Notes: generated by a model from the letters alone, not told the origin. A stretch of DNA of 44,960 bases from Candidatus Symbiothrix dinenymphae (GCA_001417715.1 BBRT01000144.1:1-44960); one strand, 5' to 3'; positions 32,192 to 40,419 are shown, counted from the stretch's first letter. Program-made: numbers and translations.

Positions 32192-33883
32192 TTAAATTTT
32201 TATTTTGTTTTTACTGTTCTTCTTATTGTTCTTTTTCAATGCGATGGCATAAGCCTCCAAATAATAGTGGATGAAATGTGTCCACGAGGCTTTTTCAGAC
32301 AAGGATAATGCGGCTTCCTGACGTTCCTGCAACTGTTCTTTGCTTTCAGTGAGCCTTGCCAAAATTGTTTTTTTTATGGCTTCGGCTACCTCAAAATAGT
32401 TGTTGTCGGTGCGTTTGACTATTTCCACGCCCAAGTTTGTTTCTGCGCCTTTTTCTGCGCCTTTGCACGAATGCTTTGCCCAAATGCCGAAGCCTGCCAA
32501 GTCGGTGGTGATGGTGGGCACGCGAAAGGCGATGCTTTCCAGCGGCGTGTAGCCCCACGGTTCATAATAGGAGGGGTAAACGGTCAAATCCATCCCAACC
32601 AGCAAGTCGTAGTAGGGCAGATTGAAAATGCCGTCATCGCCGCGCAGATACGACGGCACAAACACGATTTTCACTTTTTCGTCCTTCCGGTTGATGATAT
32701 CCAAGTGGTAGAGGTAGCCGTGGATGGGGTCGGTTCCGGGCTGCATCAATGCGTGCGTGTAAAAAGGCTCGTACAGCGGCTTCTTGCTTGCTTTTTGCTG
32801 TTGCAATCGCTCCTGCAAATCTTCCCGCGCCCCTCTCGTCCACGCCGGCACCAATATATATGCCACAATCGTCCGCTCAGGTTTGGCTCGACGGACGCGA
32901 TTGATTGACTCAATGAACACGTCCAGCCCCTTGTTGCGGTATTCGTAACGCCCGGAAGTGGAAATCAGAAAGGCGTCATCGGGGATAGAAGTACCCGTGA
33001 GGCATTCGGCAACCTCAATGAGTGCCTTCCGAGCGGCAGTGCGCTTGCGCGAATAGGCTGCCCCTTTCGGCACAAAACCCGCCTCAAACCCATTGGGGGT
33101 GATAATATCCGGTGCTTTGTCCAACAGTTGCTCACACTCTGTGCCGGTGATTTCGCTCACGGTTGTGAAGCAATCCGCATGGTGCGCCGCCGTCTTTTCG
33201 AGGGTGTGTTTAGCCACCATATTCAACTCCTGAGCCATTTGGTCGCCGTTATAGCCTTCCAAATGGCTATACAAAGGCTTCCCGTTGCCGCAAATTGAGC
33301 GCCCCACAGAGGTGGCGTGCGTGGTGAAAACCGTCGCAATATCCGGCACATGGGCGTGCACATACAGCAACCCCATGCCCAAAGTCCATTCATTGAAATG
33401 TGCAATCACCCGCGGAGACGGGGTTTGCTCGCCCTTCAAAAAATGGTAGAGGCTCTCCATCACCATTCCGGAGGCGTAAGCAAACATGCACGACTCGTCA
33501 TAATCGCCATAGCCCACCGTGGAATCAATGCCGTATTTCTCCCACATCTCAAAATAAATCACATTTTTCTTTGCGTATAAAAATTGAAAATCAACCAAAA
33601 CAACGAGCGGTAGCCCGGGAACATTCCAACGACCCACGCGAACAGGCAGTCCGAGTTTTTGCCACATCTGCGTTTTCCAATCGTGCCACAGGGTTTTCTC
33701 CTCCAAAAAATCGGGATTGTCGGGGTTCAAATCGGGTCCGATGAAGACGATTTTATCCTTCAAAAGTGTCTGCAAAGTGGCTGCACGCGTAGAAAGGACG
33801 GTATAAATCCCTCCCACCTTGTTACAGACTTCCCAACTCGTTTCAAAGATGAAGTCCGGTATCATTTCTTCTTTTTTTGTCAT
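32192..33883 (-). CDS. Glycogen synthase, GT3 (eukaryotic-type) family
   Basis: Encodes 563 residues from the ATG at 33883. The longer frame to 33895 opens with TTG and overlaps the promoter TACCTTTG (33893-33900), so it is ruled out. The ATG at 33865 (MIPDFIFETSW) is an alternative, since 33883 would leave a leader of only about five bases. The GT3 motif ETSWEVCNKVGGIYTVLST binds the nucleotide sugar. VIAHFNEWTLGMGLLY, THATSVGRSICGNG and YPSYYEPWGYTPLES confirm the family. GT3 enzymes use UDP-glucose in animals and yeast; Bacteroidetes commonly carry them. The C-terminus is a Lys/Asn-rich tail. Co-transcribed with glgP. Confidence 0.93.
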   Translation of the reverse strand: MTKKEEMIPDFIFETSWEVCNKVGGIYTVLSTRAATLQTLLKDKIVFIGPDLNPDNPDFLEEKTLWHDWKTQMWQKLGLPVRVGRWNVPGLPLVVLVDFQFLYAKKNVIYFEMWEKYGIDSTVGYGDYDESCMFAYASGMVMESLYHFLKGEQTPSPRVIAHFNEWTLGMGLLYVHAHVPDIATVFTTHATSVGRSICGNGKPLYSHLEGYNGDQMAQELNMVAKHTLEKTAAHHADCFTTVSEITGTECEQLLDKAPDIITPNGFEAGFVPKGAAYSRKRTAARKALIEVAECLTGTSIPDDAFLISTSGRYEYRNKGLDVFIESINRVRRAKPERTIVAYILVPAWTRGAREDLQERLQQQKASKKPLYEPFYTHALMQPGTDPIHGYLYHLDIINRKDEKVKIVFVPSYLRGDDGIFNLPYYDLLVGMDLTVYPSYYEPWGYTPLESIAFRVPTITTDLAGFGIWAKHSCKGAEKGAETNLGVEIVKRTDNNYFEVAEAIKKTILARLTESKEQLQERQEAALSLSEKASWTHFIHYYLEAYAIALKKNNKKNSKNKIKI

Positions 33884-33892
33884 AATTGGGTG

Positions 33893-33900
33893 CAAAGGTA
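33893..33900 (-). promoter_or_regulatory. -7 element of the glycogen operon promoter
   Basis: Minus-strand TACCTTTG. It sits only about 10 bp before the first ATG (33883), implying a nearly leaderless mRNA or use of the ATG at 33865. Confidence 0.75.
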
Positions 33901-33911
33901 CGCATTTTTTT

Positions 33912-34940
33912 TTAATGCATCAATTTGAATAAAAGTTCGGAAAGTTGTTTCTCTACCGGTGTCAGGCTGTTCTCAAAGCCTTTGCTCTTGGCATCATATT
34001 CGCGAATGAGTGCTACATTGCGCATCGTTTTCACCGGGTTGTAATTGTTCATAGCTGCCAGATAATCAGCCACTTGAATATCCCACTGCAAGCCGAGTGC
34101 CCGCATCAGCCCGCCTTTTGTCTTGTCTTTTTCGTAATGACAAATCATCAGATTGACAAAAAAACCAAACAAAATGGTCAATGTCAGAATCAGCGGATTG
34201 TTTTTTTGATTTTCTTCAAAATAGTTGGCGATGCGATTGGCTTTCACCACATCCCGATTGGCAACGGCTTTTTGCAACTCAAAATTGTTGAAGTCTTTGC
34301 TGATGCCGATGTTTTGTTCGATAATTTCAGGTGTAATTTGCTTATTGTCAGCAGGTAAGATGATTGCCAATTTATCTAATTCGTTGGTGATTTTGCTCAA
34401 ATCGGCACCCAAATAGTCGGTTAAAATTTGGGCGCATTGGGCATCAATGCCAATCGTTTTGCTCTTCAAATAGTTGATGATGAACGTGGGTACCTGGTAG
34501 TCGCGAACTTTTGGGGACTCAAAAACAACATTCGCGGAGGCTTTTCCGATGGCTAAACCCAGTTTTTTCCGCCCGTCCAATTTGCCGTGTTTGTGATTGA
34601 TGACGAAAACGGTGGATTTGAGCGGATTGGTGACGTAATGTACCAACTCGTCAATATTTTTCAGATTTTGCGCCTCGCGAACCACCACTAACTGGTGCTC
34701 TGCCATCATCGGATAACGCCGACAAGCAGTCACAATGTCCTTTACATCGCTGTCTGCACCATAAAAAAGCGTCTCATTGAAATCCCGTTCGTGCTCTGCC
34801 AGCACCGTGGACTGCAACAAGGCAGTCAGCTGGTCAATATAATAACCCTCCTCACCCTGTAACAGATAAACCGGCGCAAATTGCCTCGCCAGAATACTGT
34901 TCTTTACATCATTGAAATTCAAATCTTTAGCAGCAGCCAT
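33912..34940 (-). CDS. holA: DNA polymerase III subunit delta
   Basis: Encodes 342 residues, a normal HolA. N-terminal FAPVYLLQGEEGYYIDQLT is the P-loop-like start of the clamp-loader delta subunit. RYPMMAEHQLVVVREAQNL and YLGADLSKITNELDKLAI are the family motifs, and the C-terminal domain ends TPVEKQLSELLFKLM. It opens the beta clamp during replication. Divergent from the HsdR-N gene, an arrangement I recall in other Bacteroidales. No TAnnTTTG element is evident upstream of it. Confidence 0.95.
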   Translation of the reverse strand: MAAAKDLNFNDVKNSILARQFAPVYLLQGEEGYYIDQLTALLQSTVLAEHERDFNETLFYGADSDVKDIVTACRRYPMMAEHQLVVVREAQNLKNIDELVHYVTNPLKSTVFVINHKHGKLDGRKKLGLAIGKASANVVFESPKVRDYQVPTFIINYLKSKTIGIDAQCAQILTDYLGADLSKITNELDKLAIILPADNKQITPEIIEQNIGISKDFNNFELQKAVANRDVVKANRIANYFEENQKNNPLILTLTILFGFFVNLMICHYEKDKTKGGLMRALGLQWDIQVADYLAAMNNYNPVKTMRNVALIREYDAKSKGFENSLTPVEKQLSELLFKLMH

Positions 34941-34985
34941 ATACTCATTTTTACATTACACTCGCGATAATTCATAACTAATTTG

Positions 34986-34993
34986 TACTTTTG
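34986..34993 (+). promoter_or_regulatory. -7 element of the HsdR-N gene promoter
   Basis: TACTTTTG, preceded by a TCATAAC heptamer and TAATTTG. It lies 20 bp before the ATG at 35013 and excludes the longer frame beginning at 34983. Confidence 0.78.
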
Positions 34994-35012
34994 CAAAATA
35001 TTAAAAAACATA

Positions 35013-35432
35013 ATGAACTTGAGAATAAAAATACAGAACAACAAAGAATACGTCTTCGACAGATTGCGTAAACAATATGTGCGGCTGACTCCGGAAGAGT
35101 CTGTCCGCCAACAGTTTATCGAGTATCTTATTCACGAAAAAAATTATCCCGAAAGCATGCTGGCAAACGAAGTATCCATCACGATGGGCAATGTAACCCG
35201 CCGTTGCGACACTGTCCTCTACGACCGCCAACTCCAGCCCCAAATGATTATCGAATACAAGGCCTCAACAGTAACAATCAACCAACAGACTTTCAACCAG
35301 ATAGCTCGCTACAACACTGTGCTCAATGTACCTTGGCTAATTGTCTGCAACGGCGTACAGCACTACTGCTGCCACATTGTGAACGGGGAATATGCTTTTG
35401 TCAAAGAAATCCCGTGCCATGGGGCGTTGTGA
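35013..35432 (+). CDS. HsdR N-terminal-like nuclease domain protein
   Basis: Encodes 139 residues from the ATG at 35013; the promoter position fixes this start. It is the stand-alone HSDR_N_2 domain: TPEESVRQQFIEYLIHEKNYP, then the PD-(D/E)xK core RRCDTVLYD...MIIEYKAS with the catalytic Asp and Glu-x-Lys, then NQIARYNTVLNVPWLIVCNG. No other restriction-modification gene is near, so it is probably a housekeeping nuclease of unknown role; such genes are often beside holA in this phylum. Its stop is one base from the stop of the convergent SPOR gene. Confidence 0.88.
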   Translation: MNLRIKIQNNKEYVFDRLRKQYVRLTPEESVRQQFIEYLIHEKNYPESMLANEVSITMGNVTRRCDTVLYDRQLQPQMIIEYKASTVTINQQTFNQIARYNTVLNVPWLIVCNGVQHYCCHIVNGEYAFVKEIPCHGAL

Positions 35433-35433
35433 A

Positions 35434-35997
35434 CTATTCGCTTTCCAACAACCACGCATCATCAAAATCCGGCTCGTATTTGTCTTTGATGCGGTCGCGT
35501 TCCGCAATAGCAGCCGAACGGGAGTCAAACGATGCAATGATAACGCGGTACATACCGGTTTTATTTTGTGCAATCACCGGACGATAGCCGTCAAATTGCA
35601 TCCGTTCCTTCAACGACTTCGCATTTGTCTGGTTGATGAAACTGCCGATAATCACGCTATAACGCTGAATAGCGCCTCCATCAGCCGACGTCAGCTGCTC
35701 TCTTCTAAATGCCGACGCGCCTGCTGACGGCTCTTCCGTTGTTAAATTCGACGTACCGGTTGTTGAAACCGTCATCGAAGAACCGCCTTCCGTTTCAGAG
35801 ACCGTCCTCGAAGTTCGTGGCGTAACCGGTCGCACCAAAGGCGGCTCACTGTCCGTATCGTCCTGCGTAGGAAACTGTGCCGGTTTCGCTTTTGCCGTTC
35901 GATACACTTGTTGGTACGCACTCTGCTGGGGTTTACAAGAGCTAAACACCCACAAAGTTGTTGCGACTAATCCCAAAAGATAAATTTGTCTGTTCAT
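35434..35997 (-). CDS. SPOR-domain lipoprotein
   Basis: Encodes 187 residues. The lipobox is VFSSC (Cys21), followed by KPQQSAYQQVYRTAKAKP, a phrase typical of a Bacteroidales SPOR lipoprotein. A Ser/Thr/Glu-rich linker (about 50-105) leads to the SPOR domain (about 112-187: RYSVIIGSFINQTNAKSL, YRVIIASFDSRSAAIAERD). SPOR domains bind denuded septal peptidoglycan. It is the second gene after a shorter paralogue; both are read from the promoter at 36307-36314. Confidence 0.9.
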   Translation of the reverse strand: MNRQIYLLGLVATTLWVFSSCKPQQSAYQQVYRTAKAKPAQFPTQDDTDSEPPLVRPVTPRTSRTVSETEGGSSMTVSTTGTSNLTTEEPSAGASAFRREQLTSADGGAIQRYSVIIGSFINQTNAKSLKERMQFDGYRPVIAQNKTGMYRVIIASFDSRSAAIAERDRIKDKYEPDFDDAWLLESE

Positions 35998-36032
35998 TTT
36001 TTTTTCTACTTTATATGTGTATTACATTACTT

Positions 36033-36293
36033 TTATTCGTCCGCTTCATCCGTTTCGTCCGTTTTCGTTGTTTCTTTCGTTGTTTCTTTCACCGCTTTTC
36101 GTGTAGTGCGCGTGTCGTCCGCATCTTCCGTATTGTCCAACAACTCTTCTACGCCATAAGTCGGCTTCTTTACCCTTTCTTTCTGATACACGCGCTGATA
36201 GGCACTCTGCTTAGCCTGACAAGACACAGCCCCCAGTGCTATCACCACGACCAAACCAAAAAGATAAATTCTCGTCTTCATTTTTTTTATCAT
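36033..36293 (-). CDS. Short paralogue of the SPOR lipoprotein, lacking the SPOR domain
   Basis: Encodes 86 residues (82 from the ATG at 36281). The lipobox is GAVSC, followed by QAKQSAYQRVYQKERVKKP, clearly related to the start of the neighbouring SPOR lipoprotein (SCKPQQSAYQQVY). The rest is an acidic Asp/Glu/Thr/Lys-rich tail (EDADDTRTTRKAVKETTKET) that ends without a SPOR domain. It looks like a tandem duplicate that lost, or never had, the C-terminal domain. No frameshifted SPOR remnant is visible in the 35 bp before the next gene. Confidence 0.78.
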   Translation of the reverse strand: MIKKMKTRIYLFGLVVVIALGAVSCQAKQSAYQRVYQKERVKKPTYGVEELLDNTEDADDTRTTRKAVKETTKETTKTDETDEADE

Positions 36294-36306
36294 TTAAATT
36301 TCGCTG

Positions 36307-36314
36307 CAAAGGTA
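36307..36314 (-). promoter_or_regulatory. -7 element of the lipoprotein pair promoter
   Basis: Minus-strand TACCTTTG, 13 bp before the ATG at 36293 (25 before 36281). Confidence 0.72.
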
Positions 36315-36377
36315 ATTATTTTTTGCATACAAAATAAATTTGGGGCAAAAAAAAAGCCTTTTTTCAAAAAAAAATAC

Positions 36378-36385
36378 TACCTTTG
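36378..36385 (+). promoter_or_regulatory. -7 element of the SGNH-MBOAT promoter
   Basis: TACCTTTG, 9 bp before the ATG at 36395; this rules out the TTG-initiated extension at 36383. The leader is very short. Confidence 0.75.
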
Positions 36386-36394
36386 CGCCCCGTA

Positions 36395-37645
36395 ATGAAA
36401 CGCAAAATAATCTTTGGGGTGTTAATTGGTTTGTCTTTGGGCGCGTTTGCTCAGGGCGATTATCCGTTCGTGGATATGTCTTACAATCACATACAGGTGC
36501 CCGACGGGGATTCCAGCCGCTTAAATCGGGCATTTCTGCGATTGAATCCGAGGTCGTTGCAGCGCGAGGGGCTGACCATTTTGCACATTGGCGGTTCGCA
36601 CGTGCAGGCAGATATTATTTCTCATCGTGTGCGGCAAAATTTTAAAGAGCGTTTTGCCGCCGATGAGGTGTCTGTTTTTCGAGGATTTGTTTTCCCTTAT
36701 ACGGTCGCAAAGACCAACAATCCAAGCAATTACTCGGTTACCTATTCCGGCAAATGGAATGCCGCGCGCAATATACAACAGCCAAAGAACCGCGAAGTGC
36801 CGCTGGGTGTGGGTGGCGTGGCGGTTTACACCAATGACTCCGCAGCACAAATCAATGTGGTGCTCAATCCGCCATATTTCCATCGGCAGGTTAATTGGGA
36901 GTTTAATATTCTCCGGTTGCTGGGCTATTCGTTGGACAAGAGCGAGAAAGTTCAGCCCGTTTTGAGCTATCAGGACAACGCGATTAAGGGCATTCCCAAT
37001 TTAGCGGGCACGTGCTATCAGTTTTTTGTGCCGAAATCCGAAAGTGAGTTTAGCCTCAAATTTGTGCAGGAGGATAGCGTGCCGCACACGTTTGTGGTTG
37101 ATGGGTTTATCATATCGGAGCGCAACACGAACGGACTGGTTTATCATTCGATAGGGGTAAATGGCGCATCGGTGCCTTCGTATTTGAGTTGCGAAAATTG
37201 GGAGTCGGAGTTGCGTTATTTGCATCCCGATTTGATAATTTTTGGCATAGGGGTCAATGATGCGGTGAGCACCAATTTCACCAAAGAGCGGTTTATAGCC
37301 AATTACAATACGTTGATTGAACGCATTGAGCGGGTAAATCCCGATTGTGCCTATATTTTTGTTACGAACAACGACTCATATCGCAAGGTGAACGGTCGCT
37401 ATGAGGTCAACAAAAATGGTTTGCTGGCTCGTGAAGCGTTTTACGAGTTGGCAAAACAACATCAGGGCGGCTTGTGGGACTTGTTTCAACTGATGGGCGG
37501 CTTAACCTCGATGCGCAAATGGCAAGATGCCGGCTTGGCACAACCCGACAAAATCCATTTCAAGCGCGATGGCTATCTCTATTTGGGCGATTTATTGTAT
37601 GAAGCGTTGATGAACTATAATCCGACAGATAATGTCAAAAAATAA
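36395..37645 (+). CDS. Exported SGNH/GDSL-type hydrolase
   Basis: Encodes 416 residues from the ATG at 36395. A signal peptide (MKRKIIFGVLIGLSLGAFAQ) targets it to the periplasm. SGNH landmarks: HIGGSHVQAD with the catalytic Ser68, FGIGVNDAVS (the Gly/Asn blocks) and the C-terminal DKIHFKRDGYLYLG with the Asp/His pair. It is followed 15 bp downstream by an MBOAT gene. In such pairs the MBOAT moves acyl groups across the membrane and the SGNH protein transfers or removes them on a polysaccharide or peptidoglycan. The actual polymer is unknown. Confidence 0.87.
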   Translation: MKRKIIFGVLIGLSLGAFAQGDYPFVDMSYNHIQVPDGDSSRLNRAFLRLNPRSLQREGLTILHIGGSHVQADIISHRVRQNFKERFAADEVSVFRGFVFPYTVAKTNNPSNYSVTYSGKWNAARNIQQPKNREVPLGVGGVAVYTNDSAAQINVVLNPPYFHRQVNWEFNILRLLGYSLDKSEKVQPVLSYQDNAIKGIPNLAGTCYQFFVPKSESEFSLKFVQEDSVPHTFVVDGFIISERNTNGLVYHSIGVNGASVPSYLSCENWESELRYLHPDLIIFGIGVNDAVSTNFTKERFIANYNTLIERIERVNPDCAYIFVTNNDSYRKVNGRYEVNKNGLLAREAFYELAKQHQGGLWDLFQLMGGLTSMRKWQDAGLAQPDKIHFKRDGYLYLGDLLYEALMNYNPTDNVKK

Positions 37646-37660
37646 ATTCGGCATCAAATT

Positions 37661-39505
37661 ATGTTAGAGTTCTTAAAAAATACATTTGCTTTCAACCCCG
37701 GTTCGCCTCTGCTGTTCACTCAGTTTTATTTTTGGGTGTTTTTTGCGCTGGTGTTTGCGGTTTTTTCGCGGTTGCAAAACAAGTTGTTGATGCGAAATAC
37801 CTGGTTGTGCGTTGCCAGTCTGTTCTTTTACTACAAAACGAGCGGGCTGTTTGTGCTTATTTTGCTGTTTACCACATTTTTCAATTACTATCAGGCGCAT
37901 TTGATTTACCGGACGGCAAGCAATGAGTGGAAGAAGCGGAATATTGTTATCGGGCTGATTGTCAATATGTTTTTTCTTTTCTTTTTCAAATATGCGTATT
38001 TTGTTACGGATGTTGTCAACCAAATTTTTGACTGCAATTTTCACGTTTTCAATGCCTTTGCCCATTTCGGCAATGTGCTGAGCGGTACGGAGCGGTTCGA
38101 AGTGTCGCGAATTTTGTTGCCGGTGGGAATTTCGTTCTACACGTTCCAAAATATCAGCTATTTGATGGACGTCTATCGGAAACGCATCAAGCCGATGGCG
38201 GAAATTCTGAATTTCGGGCTGTATGTGAGCTTTTTCCCGCAATTGGTGGCGGGTCCCATCATCCGCGCTGCAGAGTTTGTGCCGCAGATTTACAAACCAT
38301 ATTACCTCACGCAGAAATATTTTGGGCTGGCTGTGTTTTGGATTTTGAACGGGTTGGCGAAAAAAATCATCCTGAGCGACTACATCGCCGTGAACTTTGT
38401 GGACCGTGTGTTTGAAAATCCGGGTATGTTTTCGGGCTTTGAGAACCTTGTGGCACTGTTTGCATACTCCTTACAGGTGTATGCCGACTTTTCCGGCTAC
38501 ACCGACATTGCCATTGGCGTGGCGATGCTGATGGGCTTTCATTTGCCGCAGAACTTCAATTCACCCTACAAAGCCTCCAACGCCTCCAATTTTTGGAAGC
38601 GGTGGCACATTTCGCTGTCCAAATGGCTGCAAGACTACCTCTACGTCCCCTTGGGTGGCAATCGCAACGCCACGTTTGCAACCTATTTGGTTACGATTCT
38701 CATCGCACTGGCGGCTATGATGCTGGCGAGCAATGCGTGGGTGAGTTTGGCGATTTTGGCGATTTTGCTTCGCGTGTTGTATATGTTTTATTCCAAGCCC
38801 GAAATGCGTAAAACAATCAACACCAACCTCAACCTCATGAACACCATGCTGATAGGCGGTTTGTGGCACGGTGCCAGTTGGAATTTTATGATTTGGGGCG
38901 GGCTGAATGGCGTGGGCATTTTGGCATACAAATATTGGAAAGACAAGAGTGAATGGCGCAAAACGGTGATTCAATGTTCGTTGTTGGGTGCTTGCCTGTT
39001 GTTGGAGTTTTTGTTCGATGCGCCATTGTTTAGAATCGCCGTTGTGTGGGTTTCAATCGTGCTTTTTGGTACGCTGATTCGCTATGCCTATTTTGTGGTG
39101 GACTCCAAGCGCAAATTCTCGTGGTTAGGCAATGCGTGGGGCATCTTTCAGACGTTTGTCTATATTTCGTTCACACGTCTGTTTTTCCGTTCCGGCTCCA
39201 ACTTAGACCCCGCAGAGGCAAATCAGACCGCCTGGAACACGGCGCAAAGCATGGTCAATCAGATTGGCAGTCAATGGAATATGTCGCTAATCAGCTCCAT
39301 GATTTACGAATATCGCTTCGTGTTCTCATTATTCGTCATCGGGATGCTCATCCATTGGCTACCGGACAATTTTAAGCGCAGATATCGCCTCTCCTTCGCC
39401 CGACTGCCCACAGTGGCGATTGCCATCATAGTGGTGATGTCGGTATTCATCATCTATCAATTTGTAACAGCTGATTTGCAGTCGTTTATTTATTTCCAAT
39501 TTTGA
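37661..39505 (+). CDS. MBOAT-family O-acyltransferase (AlgI/DltB-like)
   Basis: Encodes 614 residues, a multispanning membrane protein. Typical MBOAT motifs: LLPVGISFYTFQNISYLMDVYR, FFPQLVAGPIIRA, FWKRWHISLSKWLQDYLY-VPLGGN and GGLWHGASWNF with the catalytic His near residue 404. It is longer than AlgI by a C-terminal set of helices. It works with the SGNH protein encoded just upstream in acetylating a surface polymer, most likely peptidoglycan or exopolysaccharide (inference). No terminator is evident after it. Confidence 0.93.
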   Translation: MLEFLKNTFAFNPGSPLLFTQFYFWVFFALVFAVFSRLQNKLLMRNTWLCVASLFFYYKTSGLFVLILLFTTFFNYYQAHLIYRTASNEWKKRNIVIGLIVNMFFLFFFKYAYFVTDVVNQIFDCNFHVFNAFAHFGNVLSGTERFEVSRILLPVGISFYTFQNISYLMDVYRKRIKPMAEILNFGLYVSFFPQLVAGPIIRAAEFVPQIYKPYYLTQKYFGLAVFWILNGLAKKIILSDYIAVNFVDRVFENPGMFSGFENLVALFAYSLQVYADFSGYTDIAIGVAMLMGFHLPQNFNSPYKASNASNFWKRWHISLSKWLQDYLYVPLGGNRNATFATYLVTILIALAAMMLASNAWVSLAILAILLRVLYMFYSKPEMRKTINTNLNLMNTMLIGGLWHGASWNFMIWGGLNGVGILAYKYWKDKSEWRKTVIQCSLLGACLLLEFLFDAPLFRIAVVWVSIVLFGTLIRYAYFVVDSKRKFSWLGNAWGIFQTFVYISFTRLFFRSGSNLDPAEANQTAWNTAQSMVNQIGSQWNMSLISSMIYEYRFVFSLFVIGMLIHWLPDNFKRRYRLSFARLPTVAIAIIVVMSVFIIYQFVTADLQSFIYFQF

Positions 39506-39515
39506 AGGGGAAAAA

Positions 39516-39546
39516 TTTGTTGCTATTAAAAAAAGTTGTATCTTTG
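39516..39546 (+). promoter_or_regulatory. Promoter of the UPF0175 gene
   Basis: TTTG at 39516-39519 and TATCTTTG at 39539-39546, spacer 19 bp. Confidence 0.8.
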
Positions 39547-39573
39547 TATTGTTAAATTTTGAAAAATAAAAAA

Positions 39574-39858
39574 ATGGAAACAATAAGTTTAAAAATACCT
39601 GAAATGTCAGGCCTGGATTCCTCGCAATTATATATGATACTTGCAAGCAGTTTGTATGAGAAGGGTAAATTGTCGCTTGGGCAAGCGGCTGAGGTTGCCA
39701 ATATGTCAAAACGTACATTTGCCGAACTTTTGGGCAATTACAATGTATCGATTTTTAATTATCCTGCAACGGATAAAAAAAACGAAGCAGCGGTTGATGA
39801 TAATAAAAAAAACATTTGGTCAGTTCAAAAAAAAATTCTACCTTTGCAGCGTAATTAA
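39574..39858 (+). CDS. UPF0175-family small protein (possible antitoxin/regulator)
   Basis: Encodes 94 residues from the ATG at 39574; the frame to 39559 opens with TTG. The core LYEKGKLSLGQAAEVANMSKRTFAELLGNYNV is the UPF0175 helix-turn-helix. Such proteins are usually antitoxins of PIN-like (DUF3368) toxins, but no PIN gene follows. Its last codons (ILPLQRN) are made from the promoter of the next operon, so the natural C-terminus may have been lost or extended. The following operon is a separate RelE-type pair. Confidence 0.8.
   Translation: METISLKIPEMSGLDSSQLYMILASSLYEKGKLSLGQAAEVANMSKRTFAELLGNYNVSIFNYPATDKKNEAAVDDNKKNIWSVQKKILPLQRN
39815..39846 (+). promoter_or_regulatory. Promoter of the second toxin-antitoxin operon, inside the UPF0175 frame
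   Basis: TTTG at 39815-39818 and TACCTTTG at 39839-39846, spacer 20 bp. It overlaps the end of the UPF0175 coding sequence. Confidence 0.82.
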
Positions 39859-39870
39859 AAATTTTGATAA

Positions 39871-40083
39871 ATGAACACGAAAATAACCGCAGAAATAGAT
39901 GTTGCAACCCCAACAGGGCAACGCATCTTCAAAGAATTGGCACAGCATAAGAGAGTTGTGACGTTTATCTATCCTGAGCCGGAGGTCATTGAGCGAGAGA
40001 AAACCTATACCCATCAAGAGGTTTGGGGAATGGTTGAAAAACGGATGAGTGACCATTACGGCGTAGAAATCAAATTTGATTAG
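39871..40083 (+). CDS. Antitoxin of a RelE/ParE pair
   Basis: Encodes 70 residues (EIDVATPTGQRIFKELAQHK, then YTHQEVWGMVEKRMSDHYG). The TPTGQRI phrase is common in short antitoxins of Bacteroides. It lies 4 bp before the toxin ATG and has a complete promoter of its own. The mode of DNA binding is not evident from the sequence. Confidence 0.78.
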   Translation: MNTKITAEIDVATPTGQRIFKELAQHKRVVTFIYPEPEVIEREKTYTHQEVWGMVEKRMSDHYGVEIKFD

Positions 40084-40087
40084 CATA

Positions 40088-40384
40088 ATGTTCCATCTCG
40101 AATATTCACAGCAATCGCGCGAAGATATGCAAAATTTATCTGATACGATTGCCTACACATACGGAGTTCCGATGACAGCCAAACGATATATGCAAGGATT
40201 AAAAAACAAAATCCAAAGCTTAGCAAAAAATCCGGAAGCCTATCCGGTGCGCTTTAACCTCTCTCTGCTGCAATATGGCGTAAATGTACGCCGTGTCAAT
40301 TACAAAAAAATGGCAGTTATTTATACCATAAATGGTAATGTTGTAAACATACATCGCGTTATGGCATCGTCATTAATTACCTGA
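40088..40384 (+). CDS. RelE/ParE-family toxin
   Basis: Encodes 98 residues from the ATG at 40088; the longer frame from 40076 begins with TTG inside the antitoxin gene. The ParE/RelE fold is visible in FHLEYSQQSREDMQNLSDTIA, MQGLKNKIQSLAKNPEAYP and VRRVNYKKMAVIYTINGNVVN-IHRV. It would inhibit translation or gyrase if freed from the antitoxin encoded just upstream. Confidence 0.86.
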   Translation: MFHLEYSQQSREDMQNLSDTIAYTYGVPMTAKRYMQGLKNKIQSLAKNPEAYPVRFNLSLLQYGVNVRRVNYKKMAVIYTINGNVVNIHRVMASSLIT

Positions 40385-40419
40385 CTCGCTCGCACTTCGG
40401 CAACACCTGCTATGCAAAA

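Noticed and set aside
33884..33895. TTG start for glycogen synthase at 33895
   Set aside because: It overlaps the TACCTTTG promoter element, so it would not be in the mRNA.
35013..35432. Remnant of a type I restriction system
   Set aside because: The gene is a complete stand-alone HSDR_N_2 protein with its own promoter beside holA, and no hsdM, hsdS or helicase fragments are near.
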